Shown here: positions 32,830 to 46,450 of the stretch, piece after piece
How the letters are laid out: every line of letters begins with the position of its first letter
How positions within the stretch are numbered: position 1 is the first letter of the stretch
Origin: Blumeriella jaapii
Lineage: Eukaryota; Ascomycota; Leotiomycetes; Helotiales; Drepanopezizaceae
Reading direction: 5' to 3'
DNA length: 64,000 nt
NCBI GenBank assembly: GCA_009599575.1
Contig: VWND01000019.1
Location: 124,001 to 188,000, forward strand
Notes under the pieces: model-generated
What the model was told of the DNA's origin: nothing
The model's input: only the letters and a program-made list of their open reading frames with translations
Database searches by the model: none
Position numbers and translations under genes: made by a program

Positions 32830-35800
32830 CAATCAAAACCGAACTTTTTAACCTCATACTTTTTCGGTTTTCTAACCCGTTTTTGGCTTTTTTGCTATTA
32901 ACTTCTGCGAAAAAATAGCGTCTCGCTTATCGTTTAAATTATTTTATTTATTTTGCTTTTTTAACGAATAGCTCGATAAAATGTTAATCGAAGTATCGTT
33001 TAAATCTATAAACGTTTTAATAGCTTTTTCGTCGATAATATTATTAAACGTCGCCGCGACGAATGCTTTTTACGATTTTTTTTCGTAAATAATAAATTTC
33101 AGTTTTTAAACGTGGTTCTACGCTTTGCAAAAAGCGCTGAAAAATCTTATATTAAAATCGTAAAAATAATCGACTAATTCGTCGTAATTAAAACCGATTA
33201 ACGCTTTTGCTTCGCGTAAAACTAATAAATCGAATTACGGTTATTTACCGACGAATATTTCTGAAAAAGCTCCGAAGCCTGTAAAAAAAATTATTCTACG
33301 GAATAGTTCGGAAATAATCGTTTGCAATCGAAACCACCGAAAATGCTATAATTGCTTTCGCCGCAATACAAATAATATTAAATTACTTATCGGATTATCG
33401 TTTTCGAAATAGTTTTTATATTTCTGCGCCGTATAATTATTCGAATAAACTAGTATTACGCCGTCGGTTTTTTAGATTTTAAATTTAACGAAAACCTTTT
33501 GTTTAATCGAAAAACTAACCGAAATTATTTCATTTTCCATTTCGTAGCTTTCGGTTTCGTAATCCGATAAAATAGCCGAGGCCATTGCTTTAAACGCGTT
33601 AAAATACAAAAAAGCTAAGCTTTTTTAGATGGTTTTAGTCAGCTTTGCGTCGTGGTATAATTACAGGTAAATTTCGATTATTTCCGAATTATATGCGAAA
33701 ACAAACAAAACGTAGTAATCGAAAATAGCGTCGGTAAAATCTTCGATCTTTTTCTTTTTCTGAAAATCGGCGATATCGAATTTTATAATTATAATACGAT
33801 CGGAATTAGCAAAACCTAAAGCGATCGAAACGTTAAAATAAGCTACGAGGCGGCAGTTTTCGAAATTCCGAATAATCAGAGCAGCGAAGTAAAAGCCGGG
33901 GTGCATTTTGAAAGCTTGTTAAATAAGATTGTAAAATATATTAACGAAAAAAGCTGTAAATGTTTTTTAAGTTTTAATTAATCGGAAATAATATTTATAT
34001 ATAACTATTTTTTTTTTTATAAAATACAGCAATAGCTTATTTTTTCCGTTATGAAATTTTATATAATTAACGAATTCGCAATTTAATTCAAATAGATTTT
34101 AAAATATATTTTCGGTCGAAAGGCCAGAAAAGTCGGCTTTTAGAAATACTTATTGCTTTTATTTTTTTACGTTTTAATCGAGTTTCGTAATCGCGCTGAA
34201 TATTTTAAAATTTATTTTAAAATTTACGTAGCCCAAATAAGCTTTAGCACGTGCTTAAATAGTTTTCGCAGTTTTTCGTCGGAATATAAATTAATTATTA
34301 AAATCAATTTCGAATACGTCGTAATCCGAATTTTTAATAACAGCGAATCGATTAGCAAAACCGATAACGTCGACTTTTTTTATAATCAAATCGTAATACG
34401 CCGCGTAATAACGCACGTAAAAATAGCAAAACTTACCGTTTTTTTTAGCGTTAACGTTATTCGTAAAAACGAAATTAAAAAATCGGAATTTCTTAGCGAA
34501 AAAAAGCTCGAATAAAAACGGATTACCGTTTTTAAAAGTCTTTTTTATTTATTTCGGCGTATTATATTTGTAATTTTCCGAAAAAAGCTTAATTTAGTTT
34601 TCGTTCGAAGCAAAAAAAAAAAAGCTAACGAATTCATTTAGCTTTTATATAAAAATATCGAAGTAAAACTTCTGAATCGTTTCGTCGTCGAAAGCGAAAG
34701 TTTTAAACAAAGTAATTTGATTTCGTGTTTTTTATATAATTTTTTCCGCGATAATTTCGATATTTTTTTCCAAGCTTTTTCGGTCGAATCGTATAATAAT
34801 CGAAATTTTAAATATTTTTATTAAAATTTGAAATATTAGCGGTTCGACGTTTTTAAACGCAATAAACGTTTTTGATATTTGCGTATTTAATTTCGAAAAA
34901 TCAAATTTAAAATCGTTTGAATTTTTCTTTTTCGAAATGCCGGCGTTTTTTAAATTCGATTTTGTAAAATCGTCGCGTTTTTTGTTAATTAGCTTAAAGC
35001 TTATAATTCGGCGTCGATTTCCGGCTGTTTTTACTCGCGGTGCTTTTTCTGTTAGCGACGTGAATAGTTTTTTTTTCCGAATAAAAAAAGTTTCGAAAAT
35101 ATCGGCGCGCTTTTTTACGTTTTTTGTTTTTATTTTTTCCGGAATCGTTTTTATAAATATAATAAATTTTTTATATTCGAATAAACGGTTGTTTGCTATT
35201 ACGCTTTTGATTTCGTTTTCGGATTCGTTTTCGACCGTTAAAAATAAAAATTTCCGAATTGTTTTAGCTATTTTAAAAATATTAATTGCTACCGCGTATG
35301 TTTTTTCGAATTAAACGAAAATAATATTAATTTTTTCGTTTTTTTCGTCGTCGTAAATTTAAAATATCGGAATAGCGTCGTTTTTTTTGTTTGGTATAAA
35401 AATGCCGCATTTAGCGACGCTTAGTTTTTTATTTTAAAAAAAAGTCAGATTTAAAATTTCGCAGCCGATTAGAATTTTTTCTGACGATTATATAGCGTCG
35501 TCGACCAATTTGCAGATAATTATAAAAAAACTTATAAATTTGCGGACTTTTGAATTGTTGGCTTTCAAGGTTTGCGTTTTGAAAATATAAGCGTTTAATA
35601 CCCAAATTTTTTTTTTAATAGAAATAATAGTTTCGAAAAAGCGAGCGAAATGCCGAAGTAAAATAATACCGATGATTTTATTAAAAACGTATTTTTAAAT
35701 ATTTTTTTTTCGTTAATTTGGCAGAAAACGCAAAATTCGGTCTGTTACTTTTTTTTTGTTATTTCGAGCTTTTTTTGCTTCGGCGAAAGCTTTTAAAGCG

Positions 35801-36080
35801 TTATCGTAATTTAGCAGAAATTTATTATAGTTAAAGCTTTTGCGAACGAATTTAATTTTAACGAAGCTTTCGTAATCGAGCAAAAATTCGTTAACGTTTT
35901 TAATTATTATATCGAATTATTTTATAAACGTTTTTACGAAAACAGCTTATTAATTTAAAATAGCGGTATTATATATTTGCTTAAATTCGGAAAAATTGCG
36001 TATAATAGTTCCGTTCCAAAATAAATTAAAAATAAATTTGCTAGGTTTAATAATATTTTGCTTAAAAAACGATATAATAT
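32830..36080 (-). pseudogene. Extra 3' frame (ORF3) of element B
   Basis: Antiparallel copy of A 23690-26905. The open minus frame 33661-33906 gives HPGFYFAALIIRNFENCRLV and FDYYVLFVFAYNSEIIEIYL, the counterpart of GLYFAVLITRN... in A. A block NNVNAKKNGKFC is also present (near 34440). Protein-level agreement despite many base changes argues that this strand was coding. Plus-strand open frames at 34153-34515 and 34937-35314 are shadows. Product unknown. Confidence 0.6.
35033..35065. repeat. 33-bp palindrome, B copy in ORF3
   Basis: Begins ACTCGCGGTGC and ends GCGACGTGAAT; positional match to A 24714-24746. Confidence 0.75.
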
Positions 36081-36599
36081 CGATAGATTTGTTAATTAAA
36101 AAAGTATATTATATTTGTTAAAAAGTAATTAAGAAAAAATACGAAGATTATAAAATATTTGTATTTAAAAGTTACGAAAATCCGTATGCTGTTTTTTTAA
36201 TAAATTATAATTGTTTAAATAAATATTCGTTTAAAACAGCGAAAAAAGTAAATAATACAGAAAGTAGCAAACAATAAAATGCATAAAAAATAGTTTTCGT
36301 AAAATGTGCGAATAATATAAATATATTAAATATATGGCTTAAATATATATAAAGCTTTTGTTTTAATAAACAAAAGTATAGTCAAACAAAAAAAAGTATA
36401 ATAGATGTCCTAAATAATATAGAAAAAGGTTTTAAAAATAAATAATATATATGAAACAGAATAATTAAGTTGTATATAATTAAGGCAAAACAAAAACAAT
36501 AGAATAATATATAATAAAAGAAAAACAATAAATAATAAAAATAATAGAACAGTTAGTAAACAATTTTGTATGCATTTTTTTTTTTTTCGGTTATAAATG

Positions 36600-37900
36600 G
36601 AATTACGATTTGAATTGTGTTTTTAACAGCGGAGTTATCGTTCGGCTGTTTTCAAACTTTTCTAAAGGGTTTTTTTTTTTTAGAAGTATAATCGTTTTGG
36701 TCGGAATCGTCGTCGGAATCGCTAAAGTCGGAATCGCTTTTTGATTTAGAATTTAAAGAATAAATTTGCTGGTTTTTTTTATAAAATCGCTTTAATCGGT
36801 TAACGACGAACGTTTTTTTTAGTTTTGTTTTATCGAATTTCGTAAGTTTATAATAGCTTTTATTTAATTCGGCCTCGCATATTTCGTAAGGTCCGAGCTA
36901 TTTATAATTAAGCTTAATATCGGCCGATTTATCGATAGCGCGCTGGACGTCGTAAATTAAAATCAGATTTTTCTTTTTGATTAGCGTTTTTTTTAAAATT
37001 TTGGTTTTATTTCAGATTTTTTTAACTGTTTTTTTATACTTTTTTTTTTTTAAAATTATTTTTTTTATATTTATATCGCGGTAATTTAATTATTTAAATT
37101 TTATTATTAATAAATTTGCTTTCGTTTTTATTTTAATTACGTTATAAAACTTTTATACAAACTATTTTGTTTCCAAAAGTAATCGAGCGTTTTTGCTATA
37201 CTAAATGAAAAATAAAATTATTTTAATAAAAGCGTATATATATATGCGCATAACAAAAAGCATTTCCGAGAATTTCCGCGACCAACGTTTATAATCTTTT
37301 CGAATAGCTTTTAAAAAGCCGTTAAAAATATTTTTATAATTTCGTTTAACGAATCCGTTGCTTTTCGAATTATAAACTGAAATTTAAATGCGCTGAATAT
37401 TATATTTTTTTATAAAAATCTCGATAACGCTTTTGTTTTCGAATTTATTATCGACGTTTAATTTGCTAAACAAACCGTATCGATATATAACGTTTTTTTA
37501 AAAAAAAGTCGTTATAGCTTTGAAAATAGCGTTTCGGAAAAATCGCTTTTTAAGCTATTTAAATAAATCGTTAATAGCGAGCACGAAATATATATAACCG
37601 CGATCGGTAATCGATACGCGTATAACGTCGAAATTGATTTTTTTTCAGATTTATAAAAAACTACGTCGGATATAATAAGTTTTTTTTTTTCGGCCAAGCT
37701 TTCGTTTTTAATAAAAAATGCAGCTTTTAACGAAGGCTTTGCAGTTTTCGAAATATTTTTTTTATTAAAAATCGTTTTTAATTCGGTAACAAATAGCTTT
37801 AGCTTTTTTATAAAATATTTTTTCGTAAGCTTTTTTTATAATTTGAAATTTATCGGTTTTATTGTTTATTACTAAGCGTTTTTAATATATATTATTTTTT
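36600..37900 (-). pseudogene. Integrase of element B
   Basis: Collinear with A integrase; the acidic Ser/Asp tail is at about 36690-36760 and the ANRLKRFY block just right of it. Zinc finger near 37780-37880. Heavily stopped. Confidence 0.82.
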
Positions 37901-38104
37901 ATTTTATATAGCTTTTTATCGGCTAAAATATAATCGAAAGCCTGGTTTTTAAATAATTTAAACTAATAATTTAATACGTTAAATAATTTAAATAAAATAA
38001 TTAAATAATATACGATCGAATAAAAATCTTCGGTTTCGTAATTATCGATTAAAAGTTTATTTTCGTTGTTATTCGATTTATTCCGATCGTTTTCGGTTAA
38101 ATTT

Positions 38105-38200
38105 ATTCGCGGTGCTAATCGAAATAATAACGCGAATGCTTTTTCGGCCCGAAAATTAATGTTTTTTATTCGCGGTGCCAGCCGAAATAATAACGCGAAT
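38105..38200. repeat. Tandem pair of 33-bp palindromes, B
   Basis: Palindromes at 38105-38137 and 38168-38200, again 30 bases apart, between RNase H and integrase. Confidence 0.88.
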
Positions 38201-38379
38201 GGTTTTGGCTTTGTAAAACCCAAAGCGCAAATAGCGAAGCAGCCGATTTCGTTAGCGATTTATTCGTCGATATTTTATTCGTTTTGTTTAGCGAAATCAA
38301 ATAAATAAAAACGTTTTTGTTTCGAAAAGCCGTTTGCCGCTATATTAATTATTTTTTTAATATATTTGATTTCGAAGTT

Positions 38380-38760
38380 TATAAATCGCATTTAAGCTAT
38401 TTAATTAATAACGAATGCTTTTGGCAGGTTATTAGCTTTTTTATTTAATTAATCGACAAAAACTTTTGCGTTTGTTTTTAAAATAAAATATACGCCGTAC
38501 AATTCGCTTTTTATTTTTTTTATTGTTTTAAAAACGCTTCGATATTTTCGTTTAGTAATATCGTAGCGTGTTTCCGCGAAAAACTATAAGCCGCTTTCGA
38601 ATCGTAAAAAGTGTCGTTTTTTGTTTTTATCGATTTGTTATAATACAGCTTTTTAATCGAAAATATTAACGTCGATAATTAAAATAATTTTTTTTGCGTT
38701 TAAGCTATAATCGATTCGCATAAGCGATAAGGCCGATAAAAAATCGTTTTTAAAAACTTT
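38380..38760 (-). pseudogene. RNase H of element B
   Basis: Matches A 21050-21440 on the opposite strand, with the ARYD-T-R-Y-R block near 38540-38580. Confidence 0.8.
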
Positions 38761-38939
38761 TATAATTTTATTTTGTTTTTTTTTTTAAACGAAATCGATT
38801 TTTTTTTTTATCGTAGCGTAAATAAATGCAGCTTTTTAAAAAAAGTTTTTAATTTAATTGCGGTAATAAATAACAACGCTAATAAAAGCTTTGGCTTCGG
38901 TAATATTTTTATATTTTTTTTATTCGCAAATTTTTTCAA

Positions 38940-40060
38940 TTTTTTTTCGTTAAAAATAGCGGCCAGCGCTGTTAATTATATAGTCAACGATATTTATTTC
39001 GGATATACAAAATTTTAATCGAAGGCCAATAATAGCTTTAATTTTTTCGAAATAAATTATAATTTTATCGATATTTTAAATATATTTTATTATATAACGT
39101 CGAATTTTAAAAAAGATCTTTTTATTATTATAATATAATCTGAGGCTTTTTATTTCGACGTCGTCGACGTAAAAAAACAATATCAAAAATGCAAATTATA
39201 AAAATCTTATATACGACTTTTACGAATTAAGCGACTGAATTAATAACTTTTATAAATATTTTCGTTATACGCAGCAAACCGATTAATATTTAAATTGCCG
39301 TTATATTTCGAAATCGTAAATCAAGCATTAAATAATCGTAGCCGGAAAACAAATCGAAAAAAAAAGCAATTGTTAATTTTGCGAATTCGTTTGAAAATTA
39401 ATCGATATTAAATGGCATATTAGCGTTTCGTATCGTTATTTTATTTATTTCGACGATTGCGATAATAAGTTTGTAAATGCTTTTTTTTTTTTCGCAACGA
39501 TAAATTATTTGTTTTTGTATAAATCGTAGCAGAATTCGAAAATTCTTTGCTTAATTCGTTTTTTTAGCATTTCGACTATTTTATTTTAAAAAGCTTTGAG
39601 AATTAAAAAGGTTTTTTTTTGCCAGGCTTCGTAAAATACGGTTTTGATATCGATATAAAGCGTAACGTTAAAATTAAATTGGCTTATTTCGATAAAATCG
39701 AAAGCTATAACTTTTTTTCGATTGCGTAAAATTTCGTACAAAACTTTTTTTTTTTTAACAAAAATTAGGTTCCGATTGCTAAATTATCAAATCGTTTTTT
39801 TGTAAATCGGCTGTTAAATAATAAGCTGGAAAATCGGCCGGTAATAAATCTTTCGAATTCGCTAATAACTAGTTAAAATAGTTTTATTATTTTATTTTTT
39901 TTAAATTAATCGTTTATTTTTTCGGAGATATTTCTATCGGATTCGCTAAAATTTACGAATCGTATTTTATTAGCTTTGCGCTTGTAAAAAATGCTGATAT
40001 TAATATAAAAAAATAAAATATATAAATCGGATTTGTTTAATACGAAAACGAAATTTTCGG
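38940..40060 (-). pseudogene. Reverse transcriptase of element B
   Basis: Collinear with A RT; the catalytic region lies near 39150-39180 (DDV-type block facing GTCGTCGACG on the plus strand). Many stops. Confidence 0.82.
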
Positions 40061-40110
40061 AACTTTTATTTTCGAATTAATAGCTAAAAATGTTAATATT
40101 GGCCAATTTT

Positions 40111-40142
40111 ACTCGCGGTGCTATTTCGATTAATACGCGAAT
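40111..40142. repeat. 33-bp palindrome, B copy at protease-RT junction (one base short)
   Basis: Begins ACTCGCGGTGCTATTTCGAT and ends ACGCGAAT; matches A 19631-19663 with a 1-base deletion. Confidence 0.8.
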
Positions 40143-40353
40143 GCTTTTAGCCGAGTATTTTCCAGGTTTTGTTATAGCTTAGCGTTTATTTTAAAACCAA
40201 AGCCGGCTATTCGTTTCTCGATAAAACGTCGATTAAAAAAACCTTATCGCCGGCGACGGTGATTTAATTTTAAAAAAATCGGTTCCAGTTTTAAAAAAAA
40301 GCTTTTATCTGGCCGTTTTCGATATATTTAAAACTGACGAAATTTTCCAGGAT

Positions 40354-40760
40354 TCAAAGCATTTTAAAAATAATAAAATAAAAGTATTTTTTTATTATTA
40401 AAAAATTTTTATAAATAATAATATTTTTAACGTCGATTTTAATATTTCGTACAATTTTATTAAATTTAATAATATTTTTATTAACGGTAGTGTAAATTAT
40501 TCGTTTATCGGTAATAATCGGGATATTATTGGCTTCGGCCGTTTTTTGGTTTATATAATTAATTTCGGTTTTATTATCGAATAAAACGAGGGCTGTCGTA
40601 TTTTTTTTAAATATAGTTTTTATTTTTAATACTTTTATAATTGTGTAAAAGTAGTTTCGTCGTTTTGATTTTTGGGTTTTTATAGCGAGGGCCAAAAGGT
40701 TAATTTTTTCCGAAAATTCTTTTTTATCGGCTAAATTAATTACGGTGTTGTAAATTTTTT
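40354..40760 (-). pseudogene. Aspartyl protease of element B
   Basis: The open minus frame 40354-40695 contains LVLFDNKTEINYINQKTAEA. The active site D-S-G-A reads DNKT here, so three of the motif residues are changed. Same layout as A. Confidence 0.82.
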
Positions 40761-40769
40761 TTTAGTTTT

Positions 40770-42750
40770 TTTTTAATTTAAAATCGTTTTTTTTTCGAAT
40801 AATTTTAATTTTTTCGTTTTTTTTTAATATAAAAATTTATTTATTAATAATTTTGTCGAATTTCTTTTTTATGCTGAATAAATCGCTGAATTTTAATTTA
40901 ATTTTTTATTTTATAATTTTTTTAATAATTTCGTCGACGGCTTCGGAATTAATATATTTATCGATTTATTTTTCGCTTCGTATTAATAGTAGGCGCTTAA
41001 AAGCTGGTATTTTTTAAATAATTTAAATCGGAATATCGATATCGATATTTTTTATATCGTCGTTAATTTTTTTTATTATAAGCGTTTTTTAATAGTTTTA
41101 TCGGTTTTTTTTCGAATTTTAAAATTTTTTTCTTTTTCGATTCTAACGTTTTTTTTTATATCAGTCGGTTTAGCGAATAAAACAAAAGCATTTTGCTTTT
41201 TTATAATTCGCTGGTTTAATTATGCAGTTATAATATTTGTAAATACGATATTTGCATTAATAATATATATATTTGTTTTTTATTTATATATTTGAATTTC
41301 ATTTACGCTTAAAATAAAGGTTTTTTTTTTAATTAATACGCTTTCTGGAATGTTTTCTTTTTTATTAATAAAAATCGTTTTTGCATTTTTTCTGTTTTTT
41401 AAGCAATCGTTTTATTTCGTATTTTTTATTTTTAAGCGAATAATATTTAATCAGCTTTGGTTTTCAGCTTTATTAAAAAAGCTTATTTCTGCTTTCGTAG
41501 GTCCGAAGCAAATTGCTCCGTACTTATTAATATAACAAATTTTATTATTTATATAAAAATTAAATATTTTGCATTTTGAGCGAATATAAGGTTTTTCGCA
41601 GTGAATTTCTTTGTTATCACAAAATCTATATTTAAGGCCACGGAATTTGTTTTGATAATTACTTTTATTATTTTGGTAGCCGCGATTTTGGTTTCCGCGT
41701 TGGTTTTTTTTTTTTTAATAATCGTTATTATAATTAATATTTCGCTGATTTTAATCGCTAGCACGGAAAAGTTGCTATTGGGCAGCCATTATTTTTATAA
41801 TGGTTTAGCGAAGCTAATCGCTTCGCGCATTTTAAAAGAAGTAATTATTATAAAAGCTATTTTAATCGTTTTTATTATCCGAATTAACGTAAGAAAGTTT
41901 TTTTTGCTGCTGCATAAAACTTTCGACTTTGCTTTAAAGTTTTTAAATCTTAATATCGGTAAATTTTAATACGAGAATTTCGATATTTTTATTAAGCTTT
42001 TCCAAGTTTATAAGTTTTGCAAAACGATTAAATAATATAATAATTAGTTGTTTTTTAGCGATTTCGGTAATTTTTAATAGCTGGATATATTTTTATATTA
42101 AAGCTTTTACGTTTTTTTTATAAATAAAAAAAAGAGATTTTTTTTAGTTTATAGCTTCGATAATACGTTCGCTTTGGTTTTGTTTAAAAACGAATTTTAT
42201 AAATTTAAAATATTAATCGAAAGTTTTAAAGTTTTATTTATTAATCTTAAAATGCTTAATAGTTTTGTTGCGAATACTAGTTAAAAAGCTAAATAAAAAT
42301 AATCTTTTTTGCTCGATTTCGTTTAAAACTTTTTTATTAACGAAAACGTTAAAAACCCTTGTATAAATACGATAATAGGCCTTGAGTTTTTTGGTTTAGC
42401 GAATTGTTATAACAAACTATTTAAAAAAAGCGATAATATCGCGAATTTGCTAGCGGTCGTAGTTTCGGAATTCCGATTTTAAAGTTTTAATTAGCTTACG
42501 CTAATTTCGAGCTTTAATAACCTTTTATTTATTTATCGATTTGATAATATTTTTAGTAATTAGATTATAATAGCGAAAAAGTTTATCGAATATTTTAATT
42601 TTAAAAATCCCGAAATTTTTATAAGTTTTTTTATATTTTTCGATAAAATCGGTAACGTTGGCGCTATTAAATAAAAGTGCACCAAAGGAGCCAGAAAAAA
42701 GCATGCGGCTTCGTATAAAAAAACGAAAAGCGTCGTTGTTTATAATATTA
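40770..42750 (-). pseudogene. Gag and linker of element B
   Basis: Collinear with A 17041-18996. The knuckle region is near 41550-41640. The plus-strand open frame at 41601-41969 is antisense to it and matches the antisense frame at 17803-18171 in A, so it is a shadow. Confidence 0.75.
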
Positions 42751-43487
42751 ATAAAAATATTGGTGGGATTTGAATTAAATAAATAAATGTTTTCTAGAGT
42801 TGCAGGTTAAGGGTTTTTAATATAAAAAAAATCGTTTTTAACCAAGGAGCTATTAAAAAGGTTTTTGTGTTTTTTAAAAAAATTAAATAAAATAAAATTG
42901 CGTTCAGATATTTAAATAATATGTTAAAAAACTTGTTTTTTAATAAGTTAATTAAATTAATATAATATTGTTATATAATTTACGGTTTCGATATTCCGTG
43001 GCTCAGGCCAATACACGTATAGCCATTTTTTTATTATTTTTAATAAAAAGCCGCAAATTGTAATTGTTATAATCACAAAGCGTAAAATCAAAAGGTTGAG
43101 TTTTCGCCAGGCGTTTAACTAAAAAAAATCTAATTTAAAAAGGCCGAGCGCAGCGGTCGAAGCGTACGAACCAATATTCGATTTGTTATTTTTAAATAAA
43201 AAAGCGATTTTCGAGTTTTAAATTTCGCACGGTTCAGAATTGCCTAACCGTAATTTCAAACGTTTTTGAAATGTATTGTACTTTTATAATTTAATAATTA
43301 TGCGCAAAATAAAAAAAGCTATTAGAAGTTTTTTATATAATACAGCTGCGAATAATATTATATAAAAAATTTTTTAAACCGTAATAGCGAAATATCGAAA
43401 TCGATTTTAATTGCGAATTTAAAAAATACATCGGCGAATATATAAAAACGAAACACCGAAATTTGAATTTCTGCGTAAATTATTAAA
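42751..43487 (-). other. Leader of element B
   Basis: Matches the A leader (16286-17040). No frame survives. Confidence 0.6.
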
Positions 43488-43758
43488 TGTAAAAATAAAT
43501 AGAAAAACCAGACTGATACGGCCATATGTCGGTAAGTAAAATAATTTAGAGAATTTCTAGAAAAGATTAAAAAAAAAAAAAAAAAAAAAAAATAAAAGTA
43601 TAAAATTAAACTGCGTGCTTATGGTATTATCTAAGGGGATGCTTTGCTTTTTTATATCTGTTAAAAATAGTCAATGGCAGGGGGTTTCGGAGGGGTCCAT
43701 GCCTCGACCATAGCTAAAACTACCAACTCCCATTAATACAAGGTATCACCGTTTTACA
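43488..43758 (-). repeat. 5' LTR of element B
   Basis: 271 bp; longer than its partner mainly because of a poly-A run (about 24 A near 43568). The outer half (43620-43758) is nearly free of RIP changes. Confidence 0.93.
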
Positions 43759-43762
43759 ATAT

Positions 43763-44480
43763 CGGTTTATTATAACGAATATCGAATCGTAAATACGATT
43801 TCGTTTTTTGCTAAAAAGTAAATTCGTAATAAAATTTATAATTATTTTTTCTTAAAGTTTCGTAAAAGTCGAAAAAAAAATTAACTCGCTATAAGATCGG
43901 TGTTTTCTAGGTTTGTTTTTTTAGCACTTTTTATACGTATTAACGTAACGTTTTACGTCGTTTCGTAAACCAGGCCAGAAATATTTTTTTTCGACCAATT
44001 TTAACGTTCGCCGAAAACTTTAATAGCCGGCGGTCGGATCGTTATAATTAATTTTTAATATTTCGCTTTTAATAGCGCTTTTATTCGGAATATACGCACG
44101 TTTTTTATAACGTAGTAATTTATTTTGATTTATACGCCAATGTTTTTCGAATCCGGCTCGATTGTTTTACGAAGCCGATTCGTACGTTTTTTATAATATA
44201 AAAGAATCAGATTTTTGCAATTCAAAAATAATTTTGTAAATCGGTTTTGCTAATTCGTTATTAGCCGTTTCGGATTATAATAATACAGCGGCTACGCTTC
44301 GTAATATATATTGTTTGCAATTAATAATATTAGCAAAAAATAATCCGGCGAAAAAGCTTTTTATTTGACTTTTTTTCGCTTGCTTTTTATTTTCTGATTC
44401 CGTTAATAAAAGTTTCGAATATTTATCGGCGCGAAATAATTTATATTCCGATTTTAAGCGTGTTTTTACTACGGAAAACA
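43763..44480 (-). pseudogene. Integrase of element E, N-terminal half
   Basis: The minus strand reads the zinc-finger part around 43930-44000 and the linker from RNase H. It is cut at 43763 by element B. The open frame 44275-44481 (FSVVKTRLKSEYKLFRADKY) belongs to the RNase H to integrase link. Confidence 0.7.
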
Positions 44481-45160
44481 TTCTAGAATTTCTTAAATAA
44501 GCTAGTTTTAGCTTACGATGCAGCGTAGGCAGCTGTTCGTTATTTTTTTTTAAATTTTTTTTTAAATTTGGCCGGCGGGAAAAACTATCCGCCGGATTAA
44601 AAACTTTTGTTTTATATTCGATTGCAAAATCGTATTCAGCTAGCTCGTCGGCTTATTTCGCTTAGCGTCCGTTTACGTTTTTTCGTAAAAAAGTATTTCA
44701 AATTATAATAATTTATACGTATAATAATAACGTCAGAAGCGTTATATAAATATTGGTTTTATTATTTAAAAGCGTAAATTATAGCTATTAGTTTAGCGTC
44801 GTAAACTTCGTATTTTTGTTTTATAAAAAAAAGCTTTTTCGAATAATATACGATAAAATATTAACGTGCTTTCGCATTTTTTCCGAATAATTAAAATAAT
44901 ATTCCGCTTATAGCGAATTTCGAAGCGTTTGTTTCGATTTGGATTTTTAATCAAAGGTCGAAATAGCGTAAAATCGGTGCTTGGTAAAACTTTTTTTTTA
45001 AAAGTAAAAAAGCGAGCTTCGCTTCGAATAAAAAACGAAAAAGGCCCGATATTTTTTTTCGTTGTATTTTTTTCAGAAAATTTGTAATAGATCGGCAAAG
45101 CTTAGCGTAGTTTTTAATAAAACGTTTGTAAAAATTGATAAAATCTAAAAACATTTGAAT
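44481..45160 (-). pseudogene. RNase H and RT connection of element E
   Basis: Open minus frames 44951-45154 (FLDFINFYKRFIKNYAKLCR) and 44793-45098. The first matches the FLGFxNFYRRFIxxYS motif at the RT-RNase H boundary of Ty3 elements. Confidence 0.88.
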
Positions 45161-45860
45161 ATTTCGCTATGTAATAAAAAAGGGCTATTTTCGAATATTA
45201 TTTATTTTCCTTGAGTTTATTTTAATGTTCGTAAAAGTAACGACGAAGCTTAGAAACTCAATCGTATTCGTATCGAAAGTATATTTTTTCAGATTTTCGT
45301 AAAATTTGTTAATACGAAGTTTTTCGAAAACTTTTTTTACCGCGTTTATATAATCGTCGGGGTTTTCGAAAAATATTAAAATATCGTCGAAATAAATTAT
45401 ATATGTAATATTTATTAAACCGACTAAAGCTTAATTAATATACGCTTGGAAAATTGCTGATGCGTTCGAAAGGCCGAAAAATAATACGCAATATTCGAAA
45501 TGTCCGTAACGAATGCGAAACGCAGTTTTTTATTTATTTTTCTTTTTTATTCGAAAGCGGTGATACGCCCAAATAAAATTTAGCTTAATAAATATTTTAG
45601 CTTTTTTTAAACGATTTAAAGTTTCGCTTATAAAAAATAAAAAAGTTCGATTTTTAACCGTAACTGCGTTTAAATTTTTATAATCGACGCATAATCGTAA
45701 ACTTCCGTTTTTTTTCGGTATAAATATTACCGGTACGCCGGCAAAGCTAATAGACTTTTTTATCCAGCTTTTTTTTAAGTTCGAATCGAAATATTCGCGC
45801 AATTCGGTGAATTCAGATTCCGATAAAAAATAAACTGGTTTTTAAAAAAGGTTTTTCTTT
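45161..45860 (-). pseudogene. Reverse transcriptase of element E, catalytic box intact
   Basis: The open minus frame 45530-45802 reads AGVPVIFIPKKNGSLRLCVD and YKNLNAVTVKNRTFLFFISE, then KIFIKLNFIWAYHRFRIK: the palm entry, with Asp in the VDY and Asn in place of Asp in KLD. The catalytic box at 45383-45394 encodes IYFDDILIF with both Asp residues kept. Stops elsewhere. Confidence 0.92.
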
Positions 45861-46199
45861 TCCGCGAAATTTATTCGATATTTTATAAAATAATAAAAAG
45901 CTAAGATAACCGCGGCGGTATCGTCGAACACGTCGGCGTAGTCGTCGTATTTAAAAGGTAATTAATGCTGTTTTTTAATAGCTTTTTTTAAAACGATATA
46001 AAACGCTTGCTTTTTTTTGAATTTTTTTTTAAAACGTTTAATTATAACAAAATTAAATTGTAAGCGTTCGACTGGGTATCGCTACGATTTAATTCGAAAA
46101 TTTATAACGGAGTCGATATTTCGCAATTAAAGAAATCTTAAAATAAATAAAACTTTTGGAATATTTATATTATAAGCCACGAAATCGTTTTATATTTTT

Positions 46200-46450
46200 T
46201 TAATTATTTTATAATTATTAATAGCGCGAATAAATTGCGTATGCGTATCGTAGATAATTACTTTTTTTTTTTAATCGTAAATAAATTAATACGTTTTTAA
46301 ATTGGTTTTTATTTATATTTAATTAATAACTTTTGGATTACGCAGTTTTTTTCCGCGCCGTAATCGATGAAAGCTCGTTTTATACGAGTTTCGCTTTTAG
46401 TTTTTTTAATTTCGATTGAAATTATTATTTTCTGCTTTTTTTTTTCGCTC
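46200..46450 (-). pseudogene. Aspartyl protease of element E
   Basis: The minus frame reads RAFIDYGAEKNCVIQKLLIK; the active-site Asp is encoded at 46363-46365, followed by Tyr-Gly-Ala where the family has Ser/Thr/Cys-Gly-Ala. Confidence 0.8.

Larger units (their letters stand above)
32460..43758 (-). mobile_element. Element B: complete family 2 retrotransposon inside E
   Basis: 11.3 kb on the minus strand, LTRs 32460-32726 and 43488-43758, 4-bp duplication ATAT. Collinear with A over its whole length, including the extra 3' frame and the palindromes. Removing it rejoins the integrase of E. Confidence 0.93.

Noticed and set aside
34153..35314. Two plus-strand open frames
   Set aside because: Antisense to ORF3 of element B.
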